This document shows, piece by piece, positions 7,372 through 15,708 of a DNA stretch of 26,764 nucleotides. The first letter of the stretch is position 1. Every line of letters begins with the position of its first letter. The position numbers and the translations under genes are program-made. The notes under the pieces were generated by a model. That model made no database searches, was not told the DNA's origin, and was given only the letters and a program-made list of their open reading frames with translations. Source of the DNA: Planctomycetota bacterium (GTDB taxonomy: Bacteria; Planctomycetota; Phycisphaerae; Sedimentisphaerales; UBA12454); NCBI GenBank assembly GCA_018828825.1, contig JAHJUV010000084.1:1-26764 (forward strand), written 5' to 3'.

Positions 7372-7719
7372 CTGCCTTCGATAACACGTCAGTTTGTTTT
7401 GAAGATTTACCCCCACACCAATTTCTCCAGCATCTGCACCTGTCCAAAATCATCGGCAAAAATCTGCGTACGGCAGCCCCAAACAAATTTACACTCTGAA
7501 AAAATTGGTGTGGGGGTAAATAAAAACACCGGCCTTGAACTTCTCGAAAAACAAATAAAGGCGGAAGATGCGACAGACGCCGATGAGCTTTTTATCGCTG
7601 TTTCGAGCAAGGACATTGTGCCGGTGGTAAAATTCAATGAAATACAAATCGCCGATGGCAAGCCGGGCAAATATACAAAATCGCTGATAAACGAATTCGC
7701 AAAACTGGTAAAAGGCTGA
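7372..7719 (+). pseudogene. 5'-truncated duplicate of the class IV aminotransferase tail, interrupted by an insertion
   Basis: Bases 7372-7408 read LPSITRQFVLKI, matching LPSITRQFVLEV of the intact gene. After an insertion the reading resumes in the same frame as NTGLELLEKQIKAEDAT and runs to a normal stop, matching the last 65 or so codons of the gene at 6044-6880. The N-terminal 200 residues, including the PLP lysine, are missing, so it cannot be an active aminotransferase. Differences from the intact copy include many third-position changes, so the duplication is not recent, yet 56 bases (7603-7658) are identical to 6761-6816. No ribosome binding site is visible. Expression as a peptide is unlikely but the frame is open throughout. 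Confidence 0.8.
7405..7521. mobile_element. Palindrome-ended insertion of about 111 bp (MITE-like)
   Basis: Perfect 20-bp terminal inverted repeats, 7405-7424 (core CCCCCACACCAATTT) and 7502-7521 (core AAATTGGTGTGGGGG), enclose 77 bases. Comparison with the intact aminotransferase shows that this segment is extra; removing 111 bp (7410-7520 is one solution) restores KIYKNTGL. The length is a multiple of three and the inserted 37 codons contain no stop in the host frame. It encodes no transposase. This fits a MITE or a Rickettsia-type palindromic element that tolerates coding insertion. No unambiguous target-site duplication is seen. Confidence 0.65.
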
Positions 7720-7746
7720 ACAGTATAAAATGCATCCTTATCTGGG

Positions 7747-7771
7747 GACTGAAAACGACAAAATTTCAGTC
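7747..7771. terminator. Hairpin between convergent genes
   Basis: GACTGAAA (7747-7754) and TTTCAGTC (7764-7771) form a perfect 8-bp stem with a 9-base loop. It lies between the plus-strand remnant and the minus-strand ispD stop. The following T content is modest (TAATTAGTTTT), so termination would be weak. Confidence 0.4.
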
Positions 7772-7796
7772 TAATTAGTTTTCCCTGCCTCCTATT

Positions 7797-8555
7797 TTAC
7801 CATTGCGCATCGCCGTAGGGGCCGACATAGCCCTTTGGCTTGGATTTTAAGCGGGATTTTATTATCGTCTCTGCGATGGCAATATCAGCCTTTGTGGTTA
7901 TCTTTATATTTGAAGAATCCGTCTCGACTATCGAAACTTTCTGCCCCAATGCCTCGACAAGCTGGGAATCGTCGCTGATTTTTGATTTATCCAGTTTACC
8001 GAGATTTGCATAGGCCTTTTTGAGCAAGTCTTTTTTAAATACCTGCGGCGTCTGTGCCTCGTAAAGACCGGTACGGTCGACGGTTTCCATTATTTGTCCG
8101 TTTTCGACTCTTTTCAGTGTCGCCACGACAGGGCAGGCCAGCATGGCTGCGCCGGTTTTTTCAGCCGTCTTAAAGGCGTCATCGAGCCATTTTTCCGTCA
8201 GGCAGCACCGCACTGCATCGTGAACCGCCACCAAATCTATATCGTCTTTTACGAGTTCAAGCGCCTTTGCGACGGTTTCAAATCTCTCGGCACCGCCCAG
8301 ACAGAGTTTGACGCCGTGGAAACTGAGGTTGGCGCCGTGCGTGATTTTGAACATTTCCTCGTCTTCAGCAGGGATTGACAGTATTATCTGTTTTACATCG
8401 TCTCTGTCGGCGAAAAATTCCACGCTTCGCAGAAAGGCAGGTCTGCCGCCGACATCCGCGAATTGTTTTTTCTTTATTGATTCGAGGTTGTGCTTCTGGT
8501 CTTTGACAAATCTTTGACTGCTGCCGCCGGCACAAATTATTACTGCAACGTTCAT
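7797..8555 (-). CDS. ispD: 2-C-methyl-D-erythritol 4-phosphate cytidylyltransferase
   Basis: Transfers CMP from CTP to MEP in the non-mevalonate isoprenoid pathway. The 252-residue product starts with the nucleotidyltransferase loop (VAVIICAGGSSQRF) and KKKQFADVGGRPAFLRSVEFF, then VAVHDAVRCC, the family signature DRTGLYEAQTPQVFKKDLL, and TDSSNIKITTKADIAIAE. A short basic C-terminal tail beyond the usual end (SRLKSKPKGYVGPYGDAQW) is extra. AGGAT lies seven bases before the ATG. It is the last gene of the minus-strand operon, nine bases behind cobO. No fused IspF is present and ispF is not adjacent. Confidence 0.92.
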   Translation of the reverse strand: MNVAVIICAGGSSQRFVKDQKHNLESIKKKQFADVGGRPAFLRSVEFFADRDDVKQIILSIPAEDEEMFKITHGANLSFHGVKLCLGGAERFETVAKALELVKDDIDLVAVHDAVRCCLTEKWLDDAFKTAEKTGAAMLACPVVATLKRVENGQIMETVDRTGLYEAQTPQVFKKDLLKKAYANLGKLDKSKISDDSQLVEALGQKVSIVETDSSNIKITTKADIAIAETIIKSRLKSKPKGYVGPYGDAQW

Positions 8556-8564
8556 TTTTATATC

Positions 8565-9107
8565 CTAAAATTCAATACCTTTTCTTGCTTTGATGCCTTT
8601 TTTAAAAGGGTGTTTTATCTCTTTTGTTTCCGTAACCAGGTCCGCAAGTTTGATAAGTTCGGCGTTGGCGCCTCTGCCGGTAAGGACGATTTCAACCGGC
8701 TCGGCCTTCGATTTGATTATGTTTTTTATCCATTTGATATTCGCCAGTTTCTTCGACAGGCAAAACACGATTTCATCTAAGATAATAATATCGTATTTTC
8801 TCTTTTTCGCTTCAACTGCGATTTTGTCGCAAATCTGGCCTATTTTCTTTTTTGTATTTTCAAAGTTTTTTTTATCACTTAATGATTTTCTCATATCCCA
8901 TTCTGTTTCGAGCGGTACGATTTTAATGGGCAATTTCGTTTTCGCGACGGCTTTTCGTTCGCCCAATTTCAGGGCAGGGGGTTTGAGGAATTGGTAAATA
9001 ACAACTTTTTTGCCCCAGCCCGCTCCCCGCAGCGCAAGACCGAGAGCAGCTGTGGTTTTGCCCTTGCCGCTGCCTGTATATATCTGAACCAATCCTTTTT
9101 TAAGCAT
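8565..9107 (-). CDS. cobO: Cob(I)alamin adenosyltransferase (CobO/BtuR type)
   Basis: Adenosylates the corrinoid cobalt using ATP, making coenzyme B12 forms. The 180-residue product shows the P-loop YTGSGKGKTTAALG at about 10-23, the FLKPPALKLGE segment, ETEWDMR, the Walker-B-like IIILDEI, and the signature LTGRGANAELIKLADLVTETKEIKHPFKKGIKARKGIEF-type C-terminus (read in two parts: LTGRGANAELIKLADLV, then KEIKHPF to GIEF). Its start overlaps the mscL stop by eight bases, implying coupled translation. The corrinoid-activator gene at 24311-25942 also implies corrinoid use by this organism. Confidence 0.92.
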   Translation of the reverse strand: MLKKGLVQIYTGSGKGKTTAALGLALRGAGWGKKVVIYQFLKPPALKLGERKAVAKTKLPIKIVPLETEWDMRKSLSDKKNFENTKKKIGQICDKIAVEAKKRKYDIIILDEIVFCLSKKLANIKWIKNIIKSKAEPVEIVLTGRGANAELIKLADLVTETKEIKHPFKKGIKARKGIEF

Positions 9108-9444
9108 TTTGTCTTGCCTTTAGAATTCTGTTCATCAATTTGATTACGATGAACATTGTAAAGGCTACGATGAAAAAATCTATAAGCGTATTTATGAATT
9201 GGCCGTATCGCAATGCGACAGCAGGCAGAGTTTCGCCAGTTGCCGAAACAGTGGCTTCTTTCAGTGCGATTTGAAGATTCTTGAAATCTACTCCCCCAAG
9301 AAACACACCTATCGGCGGCATTATTATGTCGTTGACCAGTGAATTTACGATTTTATTGAACGAGGTGCCGATAATGATAGCCACCGCCATATCGATAGCA
9401 TTGCCTTTGATTGCGAACTGTTTGAATTCGTTCCAGATACTCAT
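9100..9444 (-). CDS. mscL: Large-conductance mechanosensitive channel MscL
   Basis: Pentameric inner-membrane channel that opens under hypo-osmotic shock and releases solutes. The 114-residue product has the amphipathic N-terminus FKQFAIKGNAIDMAVAIIIG, the pore-lining TM1 through NKIVNSLVNDIIMPPIG, a periplasmic loop, TM2 (TLIDFFIVAFTMFIVIKLM) and a short basic tail. This is slightly shorter than E. coli MscL. It begins six bases after the stop of the upstream membrane-protein gene and overlaps cobO, so it sits in the middle of a tight operon. Its presence fits the trehalose genes elsewhere in the window. Confidence 0.94.
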   Translation of the reverse strand: MSIWNEFKQFAIKGNAIDMAVAIIIGTSFNKIVNSLVNDIIMPPIGVFLGGVDFKNLQIALKEATVSATGETLPAVALRYGQFINTLIDFFIVAFTMFIVIKLMNRILKARQNA

Positions 9445-9450
9445 AATCAG

Positions 9451-9834
9451 TTATACTATAAAAAAGCCCAACCAGCAGAGCAGGGCACCGAGTATTATCA
9501 CGATAGTTGACCAAACAGACAGGAGTTCTCCCATCTTAAAGGCATTACAAACCTTGATAGATACCTTTGGCAGTACAATCAGAAACAGTCCTTTTATAAG
9601 GGCCGCCCAGCCGATAATCGTAATAATAACCGACCAGTTTTTGACCCAGTTATTATGCAATACTACCAGAAAGCATCCTATGACCAGGGCGACAAGACCG
9701 CCTAAGTAAATAGCCGGCGGATTTTCCGTAAAGTCTCTTATCATTTTCTTGTAAAAATCAGGGTTGATGAGCATACCGATACCGACAGCCAGGTAGGTGA
9801 TTCCCAAAATCTGAAAGATTTGAACGTCTGTCAT
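9451..9834 (-). CDS. Small four-helix membrane protein, function unknown
   Basis: A 127-residue integral membrane protein with four hydrophobic stretches (FQILGITYLAVGIGML, YLGGLVALVIGCFLVVL, WSVIITIIGWAALIKGLFLIVLP and VWSTIVIILGALLCWLGFFIV). A short polar INPDFYKKMIRDFTENP lies after the first. I choose the ATG at 9834 because AGGAG precedes it by about eight bases; an ATG at 9861 would place that Shine-Dalgarno inside the gene. It is the first gene of the mscL-cobO-ispD operon and sits directly behind a strong predicted promoter. I do not recognise the family with confidence. Confidence 0.75.
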   Translation of the reverse strand: MTDVQIFQILGITYLAVGIGMLINPDFYKKMIRDFTENPPAIYLGGLVALVIGCFLVVLHNNWVKNWSVIITIIGWAALIKGLFLIVLPKVSIKVCNAFKMGELLSVWSTIVIILGALLCWLGFFIV

Positions 9835-9897
9835 TTTAGTTTCTCCTAAAATATTTGACATCCTTGTGTTTTAATACAGACGGTTTCTATATTTATG

Positions 9898-9926
9898 ATT
9901 ATCCCACAGATTTTTGGCGATGGCAA
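9898..9926 (-). promoter_or_regulatory. Promoter of the membrane protein-mscL-cobO-ispD operon
   Basis: Read on the minus strand, TTGCCA (9926-9921) and GATAAT (9903-9898) are spaced by exactly 17 bases, each matching the sigma-70 consensus in five of six positions. The leader to the ATG at 9834 would be about 55-60 bases and contains the AGGAG ribosome binding site. Confidence 0.6.
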
Positions 9927-9993
9927 TTTAAAATTTTGACCGACCCGAATAGAAAAAACGGTTTTGCCCCCGATGATTCCTGCTTATATCTTG

Positions 9994-10108
9994 TATAATT
10001 TTTGCTTATTTCGTCTCCTGCTTGCTGTTTCTTGCGTTTTTAGCCCATTTTCACGGCTTAAAAATTTTGTAATTTTTTGCTTTTCAGGCCTTTATATTTC
10101 TGTATAAT
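9994..10108 (+). promoter_or_regulatory. carB upstream region: two -10 boxes and a possible attenuator hairpin
   Basis: Two perfect TATAAT boxes occur, at 9994-9999 and 10103-10108, but neither has a good -35 at the best spacing. Between them TTTTTAGCC (10037-10045) pairs with GGCTTAAAAA (10055-10064, one bulged T) and is followed by TTTTGTAATTTTTT, which resembles a weak terminator. Transcripts from the first promoter could therefore be attenuated before carB. The rest of the gap from 9862 holds the promoter of the opposite operon and no gene. Confidence 0.35.
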
Positions 10109-10146
10109 CCAGCGAATTTGTTTTTTATAATTTTATGGAGGTAACT

Positions 10147-13100
10147 ATGCCAAGAAGGAACGATGTAAACAAGATTATGATAATAGGCTCCGGGCCGATA
10201 GTAATCGGCCAGGCCTGCGAATTCGATTATTCCGGCACACAAGCCTGCAAGGCACTTCGGAAGCTGGGTTACAAAATAGTGCTTGCGAACTCCAATCCGG
10301 CGACGATTATGACCGACCCCGGCATGGCGGACGTCACCTATATCGAGTCACTGACGCTCGATGCTATGACGGAAATCATCAAAAAGGAACGGCCTGACGG
10401 CTTGCTTCCGAACCTCGGCGGTCAAACTGCCCTTAACCTTGTTTCGGAATTGCACAAGGCAGGTGTCCTTGAAAAATACGGTGTCAAGGTCATCGGCGTT
10501 AACGTTGACGCAATTGAGCGCGGCGAGGACAGAATAGAATTCAAGAAAACAATGAATAAACTCGGTATTGATATGCCGAAAAGCGCACCGGCATATACCG
10601 TTGAAGAGGCTGAAAAAATCGCAGAAGAATTGGGATATCCGGTTGTAGTTCGGCCGGCGTATACTATGGGCGGCACCGGCGGCGGCCTTGTTTATAATGT
10701 CGAAGAGCTAAGAACTATATCCGCTCGCGGTATTGCGGCAAGCCTTGTAAACCAAATCCTTATCGAAGAATCCGTGCTCGGCTGGGAAGAACTTGAGATC
10801 GAAGTCGTCCGCGATGCCAAGGGCCAGATGATTACCGTCTGTTTCATCGAAAACGTCGATGCGATGGGTGTTCACACCGGCGATTCGTACTGCACGGCCC
10901 CGATGCTGACAATCGATCCGAAACTCCAGAAAAAACTGCAAAAATATTCTTATGATATCGTCGAGGCGATTCAGGTCATCGGCGGAACTAATGTCCAGTT
11001 TGCTCACGACCCTAAAACCGGAAGAGTCGTGGTTATCGAAATCAACCCGAGAACCAGCCGCTCAAGCGCACTTGCTTCAAAAGCTACCGGTTTTCCAATC
11101 GCATTGGTTTCAGCAATGCTCGCAGGCGGTTTGACACTTGACGAAATCCCATATTGGCGGGATGGAACACTCGAAAAGTATACGCCGGGCGGAGATTATG
11201 TGGTTGTAAAATTTGCACGATGGGCGTTTGAAAAATTCAAAGGCGTTCAGGATAAACTCGGTACGCAAATGCGGGCCGTAGGCGAAGTGATGAGTATCGG
11301 TAAAACTTACAAGGAGGCCTTCCAGAAGGCTATCCGCTCGCTGGAAAACGGCAGACATGGACTTGGCTTTGCCAAAAACTTCAATAAAAAATCTCTGCCG
11401 GAACTTATGGAAATGCTCAGAGACCCAACGAGTGAGAGACAATTCATAATGTATGAGGCCCTGCGTAAAGGTGCCGATATCCAGGCTCTATACGAAAAGA
11501 CATATATCAAGCCGTACTTCATCCAGCAGATGAAAGAGCTTGTCGAACTCGAAGAGGAAATCCTTAAATACAAAGGCAAGCAGGTGCCCGATAAACTGCT
11601 CGAAAAGGCCAAGAAAGACGGCTTTGCAGATAAATATCTCGCCCAAATTCTTGGCACGAAAGAAGAAAATATCAGGAAACAGCGGCAGGGCATCGGCGTT
11701 GTCGAAGGCTGGCACGCTGTGCCGGTCAGCGGCGTTGAAAACGCGGCATATTACTACTCGAGCTACAATGTCCCCGACACTGTCAGCGTAAGCAGCAACA
11801 AAAAGATAATGGTACTCGGCGGCGGGCCGAACAGAATCGGCCAAGGCATTGAATTCGATTATTGCTGTGTTCACGCGGCCTTTGCTCTCCGAGATGAAGA
11901 CTATGAAACTATTATGGTGAACTGCAACCCTGAAACCGTCTCCACCGATTATGATACGAGCGATAAGCTGTATTTTGAACCTCTGACAGTCGAAGATGTT
12001 TTGAGCATTTACGAAAAGGAAAAACCCGTCGGCGTAATCTGTCAATTCGGTGGACAGACACCTTTGAATATCGCAGCGGAACTCGAAAAAGCGGGCGTAA
12101 AAATTCTCGGCACAAGCGTTGAGACAATCGACCTTGCCGAGGACCGCGACAGATTCCGCGCTAAAATGGAAAATCTCGGCATCCCAATGCCTAAATCCGG
12201 TATGGCGAGCACATTCGACGAAGCCGCCAAAGTCGCTTCTCAAATCGGTTATCCTTTGATGGTTAGACCATCTTATGTTCTCGGCGGACGCGGTATGGAA
12301 GTTGTTTACGATGTTGAAATGCTTAAACGATATGTTGATGCCGCTGTCGGCGTAACGCCTGAAAGGCCTATATTGATTGATAAGTTCCTTGAAAACGCAA
12401 TCGAGTGCGAAGCGGATGCTCTTGCGGACGGTTCTGACGCGTTTGTGCCTGCTGTTATGGAGCATATTGAGCTTGCCGGGATTCACTCCGGCGATTCGGC
12501 CTGCGTCATCCCGCCGATAAGCATTGAGCAAAAACATCTCGATACCATTTATGATTATACGAGAAAAATCGCGACAAAACTGAATGTTGTGGGCCTGATG
12601 AATATGCAGTATGCCATTGCCGGTGATAAGGTTTATGTCCTTGAGGCAAATCCGAGAGCATCGCGAACCGTTCCGCTGGTTTCCAAAGTTTGCGGAATAC
12701 AAATGGCAAGACTTGCCACGCAGTTGATGCTGGGCAAGAAAATAGCGGATTTGAAACTGAAACCGAAAATTTTCCCGCATTTCGGCGTAAAAGAATCAGT
12801 ATTTCCATTCAATATGTTCCCGGAGGTTGACCCGATATTAGGTCCTGAAATGCGTTCTACCGGCGAGGTGCTCGGTATGGCTGATTCGTTCGGTCTTGCG
12901 TTTTATAAGGCTGAAGATGCGGCCAAACAAACACTGCCGAGCCAGGGAACTGTGCTTATTACCGTAAATGACGCTGACAAGGCCAATATTGCCAATGTCG
13001 CGAAAAGTTTTGCCAAGCTTGGCTTTAAGATTATCGCTACCGGCGGGACATATAAATATCTGGTTGAAAACGGCGTCAAGGCCGAAAAGATAAACAAGTT

Positions 13101-13350
13101 GCAGGAGGGCAGGCCAAACATCGTCGACGCCATAAAGAACGGCGAAATACAACTCCTTATAAACACGCCTGCCGGTAAGTCCAGCCAGTATGACGACTCG
13201 TATATCCGCAAAACCGCGATAAAGTACAAGATTCCGTATATTACGACCGCCGCTGCCGCTGTCGCAAGCGCCAAAGGAATTGAGGCCATACAGAAAGGCA
13301 AAGGCAAAGTCAAATCGCTGCAGGAGTACCATAGCGAAATTAAAAGTTAA
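10147..13350 (+). CDS. carB: Carbamoyl-phosphate synthase large subunit
   Basis: Makes carbamoyl phosphate for arginine and pyrimidines from bicarbonate, ammonia delivered by CarA, and two ATP. The 1067-residue protein has the usual length and domain order: carboxyphosphate ATP-grasp half (about 1-400, with GSGPIVIGQACEFDYSG, MGGTGGGLVYN and EINPRTSRSSALASKATG), oligomerisation region (about 400-550), second ATP-grasp half (from GGGPNRIGQGIEFDY near 556), and the C-terminal MGS-like allosteric domain (from about 933). I choose ATG 10147 because GGAGG at 10137-10141 lies five bases before it; the ATG at 10135 overlaps that site. carA is not adjacent. The next gene starts 24 bases downstream. 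Confidence 0.97.
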   Translation: MPRRNDVNKIMIIGSGPIVIGQACEFDYSGTQACKALRKLGYKIVLANSNPATIMTDPGMADVTYIESLTLDAMTEIIKKERPDGLLPNLGGQTALNLVSELHKAGVLEKYGVKVIGVNVDAIERGEDRIEFKKTMNKLGIDMPKSAPAYTVEEAEKIAEELGYPVVVRPAYTMGGTGGGLVYNVEELRTISARGIAASLVNQILIEESVLGWEELEIEVVRDAKGQMITVCFIENVDAMGVHTGDSYCTAPMLTIDPKLQKKLQKYSYDIVEAIQVIGGTNVQFAHDPKTGRVVVIEINPRTSRSSALASKATGFPIALVSAMLAGGLTLDEIPYWRDGTLEKYTPGGDYVVVKFARWAFEKFKGVQDKLGTQMRAVGEVMSIGKTYKEAFQKAIRSLENGRHGLGFAKNFNKKSLPELMEMLRDPTSERQFIMYEALRKGADIQALYEKTYIKPYFIQQMKELVELEEEILKYKGKQVPDKLLEKAKKDGFADKYLAQILGTKEENIRKQRQGIGVVEGWHAVPVSGVENAAYYYSSYNVPDTVSVSSNKKIMVLGGGPNRIGQGIEFDYCCVHAAFALRDEDYETIMVNCNPETVSTDYDTSDKLYFEPLTVEDVLSIYEKEKPVGVICQFGGQTPLNIAAELEKAGVKILGTSVETIDLAEDRDRFRAKMENLGIPMPKSGMASTFDEAAKVASQIGYPLMVRPSYVLGGRGMEVVYDVEMLKRYVDAAVGVTPERPILIDKFLENAIECEADALADGSDAFVPAVMEHIELAGIHSGDSACVIPPISIEQKHLDTIYDYTRKIATKLNVVGLMNMQYAIAGDKVYVLEANPRASRTVPLVSKVCGIQMARLATQLMLGKKIADLKLKPKIFPHFGVKESVFPFNMFPEVDPILGPEMRSTGEVLGMADSFGLAFYKAEDAAKQTLPSQGTVLITVNDADKANIANVAKSFAKLGFKIIATGGTYKYLVENGVKAEKINKLQEGRPNIVDAIKNGEIQLLINTPAGKSSQYDDSYIRKTAIKYKIPYITTAAAAVASAKGIEAIQKGKGKVKSLQEYHSEIKS

Positions 13351-13374
13351 AAACGTAAAATGCAAAATTGAGGA

Positions 13375-13887
13375 ATGATGTTTTTTTATTTTTGGTTAAT
13401 CTTATTGGTAATTGTTAACGCCTTTTGGCTTGGGCTGGTGTTTTTTTCGCTGCCGGGCAATTGGCTGATGATTATTACGACGATTCTCTTTGCCTTATGG
13501 CAGAGAAGTATTTTCAGCATTTACACAATCATAGCGGCTGTAATTTTAGCAATTATCGGTGAGGTTATCGAATTTTTCGCCGGCGCAGGCGGGGCGAAAG
13601 CCGCAGGCGGCGGCAAAAATACAATGGCGGCAGCAATAATCGGCGCAATAGCCGGAGCCGTTCTCGGCACTGTACTAATTCCGGTTCCAATTTTTGGAAC
13701 ATTGCTTGGCGCTTCAATAGGAGCGGGGCTGGCGGTTTTAATTGTTGAAAGAAAAGCCGGCAAAGAATTGAAACCGTCGTTCAAAACCGCGGCAGGTGCA
13801 GGGTTCGGTCAGATTCTTGGAACAAGTGCAAAAATTATTATAGGAGTCGCTATCTGGCTGCTCTTCACGATAGCGGCTTTTTTATAA
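13375..13887 (+). CDS. DUF456-family membrane protein
   Basis: A 170-residue hydrophobic protein matching the DUF456 pattern: an N-terminal membrane segment followed by FSLPGNWLMII, a second segment leading to GEVIEFFAGAGGAKAAGGG, a glycine/alanine-rich helix AAAIIGAIAGAVLGTVLIP, then GTLLGASIGAGLAVLIVE and a final hydrophobic helix. Function in the family is unknown. Two adjacent ATGs at 13375 and 13378 compete; GAGG at 13370-13373 fits the second slightly better. It follows carB by 24 bases and may be co-transcribed, and it ends two bases from the convergent MgtC-family gene. Confidence 0.8.
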   Translation: MMFFYFWLILLVIVNAFWLGLVFFSLPGNWLMIITTILFALWQRSIFSIYTIIAAVILAIIGEVIEFFAGAGGAKAAGGGKNTMAAAIIGAIAGAVLGTVLIPVPIFGTLLGASIGAGLAVLIVERKAGKELKPSFKTAAGAGFGQILGTSAKIIIGVAIWLLFTIAAFL

Positions 13888-13888
13888 A

Positions 13889-14317
13889 TTACTGAGCTTC
13901 ATCATTGCGGCCTTTGCTGATTTTCTTTTCAACTGGCGGCAGCAGAAGCAGTACAATCAAAGTCAGAACCGCGGTAGAAATCGCTAAAGGATACATCTTC
14001 GTGCCGCAGGCCATCCCGATACTTGCGACAACCCATATTCCCGCCGCAGTCGTCAAGCCGTGTATGCCGATACCGCTGTGAATTATCGCACCGGCACCGA
14101 GGAAGCCGATACCAGTTACGATTTGAGCCGCTATCCTTCCCGGCTCGGAACCGGAAAGATTTGTAGAGATAACCGTAAAAAGACAGGAACCCAGACAAAT
14201 CAGGATATTAGTGCGAAGACCGGCAGCTTTGCCCCGTAATTCTCTTTCAAGTCCAATTATTCCTCCAAGAACAACCGAAACCAAAAGCGGAACGATATCA
14301 AGCCAATTTAATGCCAT
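13889..14317 (-). CDS. MgtC/SapB-family membrane protein
   Basis: A 142-residue membrane protein with the MgtC N-terminal domain only. It shows LGGIIGLERELRGKAAGLRTNILICLGSCLFTVIS, in parts GLERELRGKAAGLRT and CLGSCLFTVIS, then GRIAAQIVTGIGFLGAGAII and GLTTAAGIWVVASIGMACG, all typical of the family. The cytoplasmic ACT-like C-terminal domain of Salmonella MgtC is absent, so this is the short SapB-like version. Family members are linked to magnesium limitation and acid or membrane-potential stress, but the molecular role is unsettled. AAGGAG lies seven bases before the ATG. Confidence 0.88.
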   Translation of the reverse strand: MALNWLDIVPLLVSVVLGGIIGLERELRGKAAGLRTNILICLGSCLFTVISTNLSGSEPGRIAAQIVTGIGFLGAGAIIHSGIGIHGLTTAAGIWVVASIGMACGTKMYPLAISTAVLTLIVLLLLPPVEKKISKGRNDEAQ

Positions 14318-14434
14318 ATTAAAACTCCTTCAAATTCCTTATATAAATATATACTGAAAATCCTGTATTAGACAAGTAATTATCTCCGATATATGCCGGA
14401 AGTTATGTAAATTAAAATTTTTTATTCAACTCCC

Positions 14435-14462
14435 TTGCCAAATTAAACCCCCTGTTTATATT
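14435..14462 (+). promoter_or_regulatory. Promoter for the frameshifted radical SAM gene
   Basis: TTGCCA at 14435-14440 and TATATT at 14457-14462 are spaced by 16 bases, each with five of six consensus matches. Transcription would begin near 14469, so the ATG at 14470 would be leaderless and the ATG at 14494 would have a leader of about 25 bases. Confidence 0.45.
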
Positions 14463-14469
14463 GGAGTTT

Positions 14470-15620
14470 ATGCTTGTTTCCTCAAAACCAGACATGTTCG
14501 AAAAACTTCAGCTTTTAAGCCGGGATTCACAATACGACCTTGCCTGTGCCTGCGGAAGCAATAAATTAGACCGCAGAACTCGCGGCAGCGGCGGCAAATG
14601 GATATACCCCGTAACGCTTCCCAACGGCGGCACAACCCTGTTGTTCAAGACCCTTATTTCAAACGTCTGCTCAAGCGACTGTAAATACTGTCCTCTTCGC
14701 AGCAATATGGATATTCGACGCTGTACACTTAAACCAGAAGAAATCGTCAAAATCTTCCTGGATTATTACAATAAGGTGAGGTCTTCGGCCTGTTCCTATC
14801 CAGCGGCGTAATAGGCACCGCCGAGGCGACAATGGACAAACTTATTACCTGTGCCGAGATACTTCGCAAAAGACACCAATTTAAAGGCTATATACACCTG
14901 AAAATCCTGCCCGGCTCAAGCCCTGCCACGATAGAAAAGGCAATATCCGTCTCAAACGCTGTCTCATTGAATATTGAAACACCTGGTAAAGAATTCCTCG
15001 AAAAGCTATCAGACAAAAAGGATTTTCTGCGCGATATAGTCGAACCTATGAAACTTATCAGCCGGCTTACCAGCCAAAGCCGTCGGAAAGTGAAACAAAC
15101 TACCCAGTTTATCGTAGGTGCTGCCGGCGAGACTGACCAGCACATTATAAAATACACTGCGACACTATATGAAAGGATGGGTCTTAACCGGGTTTATTTT
15201 TCAATATACCAGCATAACAATACTGAAAACCGCGAAAATGCCAATCTGCAGGACGGCTTTATGCGGGAACACCGTTTATATCAGGTTGATTTTCTGTTCC
15301 GTAAATACGGGTTCACCCAATCCGATATTATATACGACAGTTCCGGTCTTCTATCTATCGAAACCGACCCGAAAGAAATCTGGGCAAAAAATCACCCCGA
15401 ATTCTTCCCCGTAAATGTAAATACAGCACCACGATACGAGCTTTTGCGGGTGCCGGGCCTTGGCCTGACAACGGTTGAGCGAATTTTGGAAAGGCGAAAA
15501 GTGGCAAAAATCAGCTCGATTGACGATATTGATATAGTAAATAAAAGGCTGTTAAAAGCGTCAAAATACCTGAATTTCGGCAATTTGCCTCAAAATAAGA
15601 CATTTTTGTTCAATTTTTGA
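14470..15620 (+). pseudogene. Radical SAM/helix-hairpin-helix DNA repair-type protein, frameshifted
   Basis: Two ORFs form one gene. The first part (to about 14775) contains YDLACACGS and the radical SAM cluster motif CSSDCKYC (C67, C71, C74 from ATG 14470). The second part continues from GGT at 14775 in another frame as GEVFGLFLSSGVIGTAEATMDK, split here as GEVFGLFLSSG and VIGTAEATMDK, through IHLKILPGSSP to a C-terminal HhH segment (NTAPRYELLRVPGLG, TTVERILERRK). The join lacks one base, probably a G in AAGGTG at 14773-14778; with AAGGGTG the protein would read DYYNKGEVFGL. The family is the putative DNA modification/repair radical SAM protein usually found beside a uracil-DNA glycosylase; no such gene is here. 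The cause may be a real mutation, a sequencing error or recoding. Confidence 0.8.
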
Positions 15621-15621
15621 C

Positions 15622-15649
15622 TTGAAAAAGACCGAAAAATCACTACTAT
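15622..15649 (+). promoter_or_regulatory. Possible rpsU promoter
   Basis: TTGAAA at 15622-15627 and TACTAT at 15644-15649 with 16-base spacing lie in the 88-base gap before rpsU. This is a moderate match to the sigma-70 consensus, found by eye. Confidence 0.4.
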
Positions 15650-15708
15650 TCTGTACTTCTATCGTAGATTAGATTTTTGGTTTTTCCCAAGAAAAGGATT
15701 CCATTTTT

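Noticed and set aside
7372..7719. Functional small protein gene from the aminotransferase remnant
   Set aside because: Lacks the PLP lysine and two thirds of the fold, has no ribosome binding site and carries an insertion.
10135..10146. ATG at 10135 as the carB start
   Set aside because: It overlaps the GGAGG that serves the ATG at 10147, and adds only MEVT before the conserved N-terminus.
11488..12780. 430-codon open frame antisense to carB
   Set aside because: Codon-bias shadow of carB; no domain pattern and no ribosome binding site.
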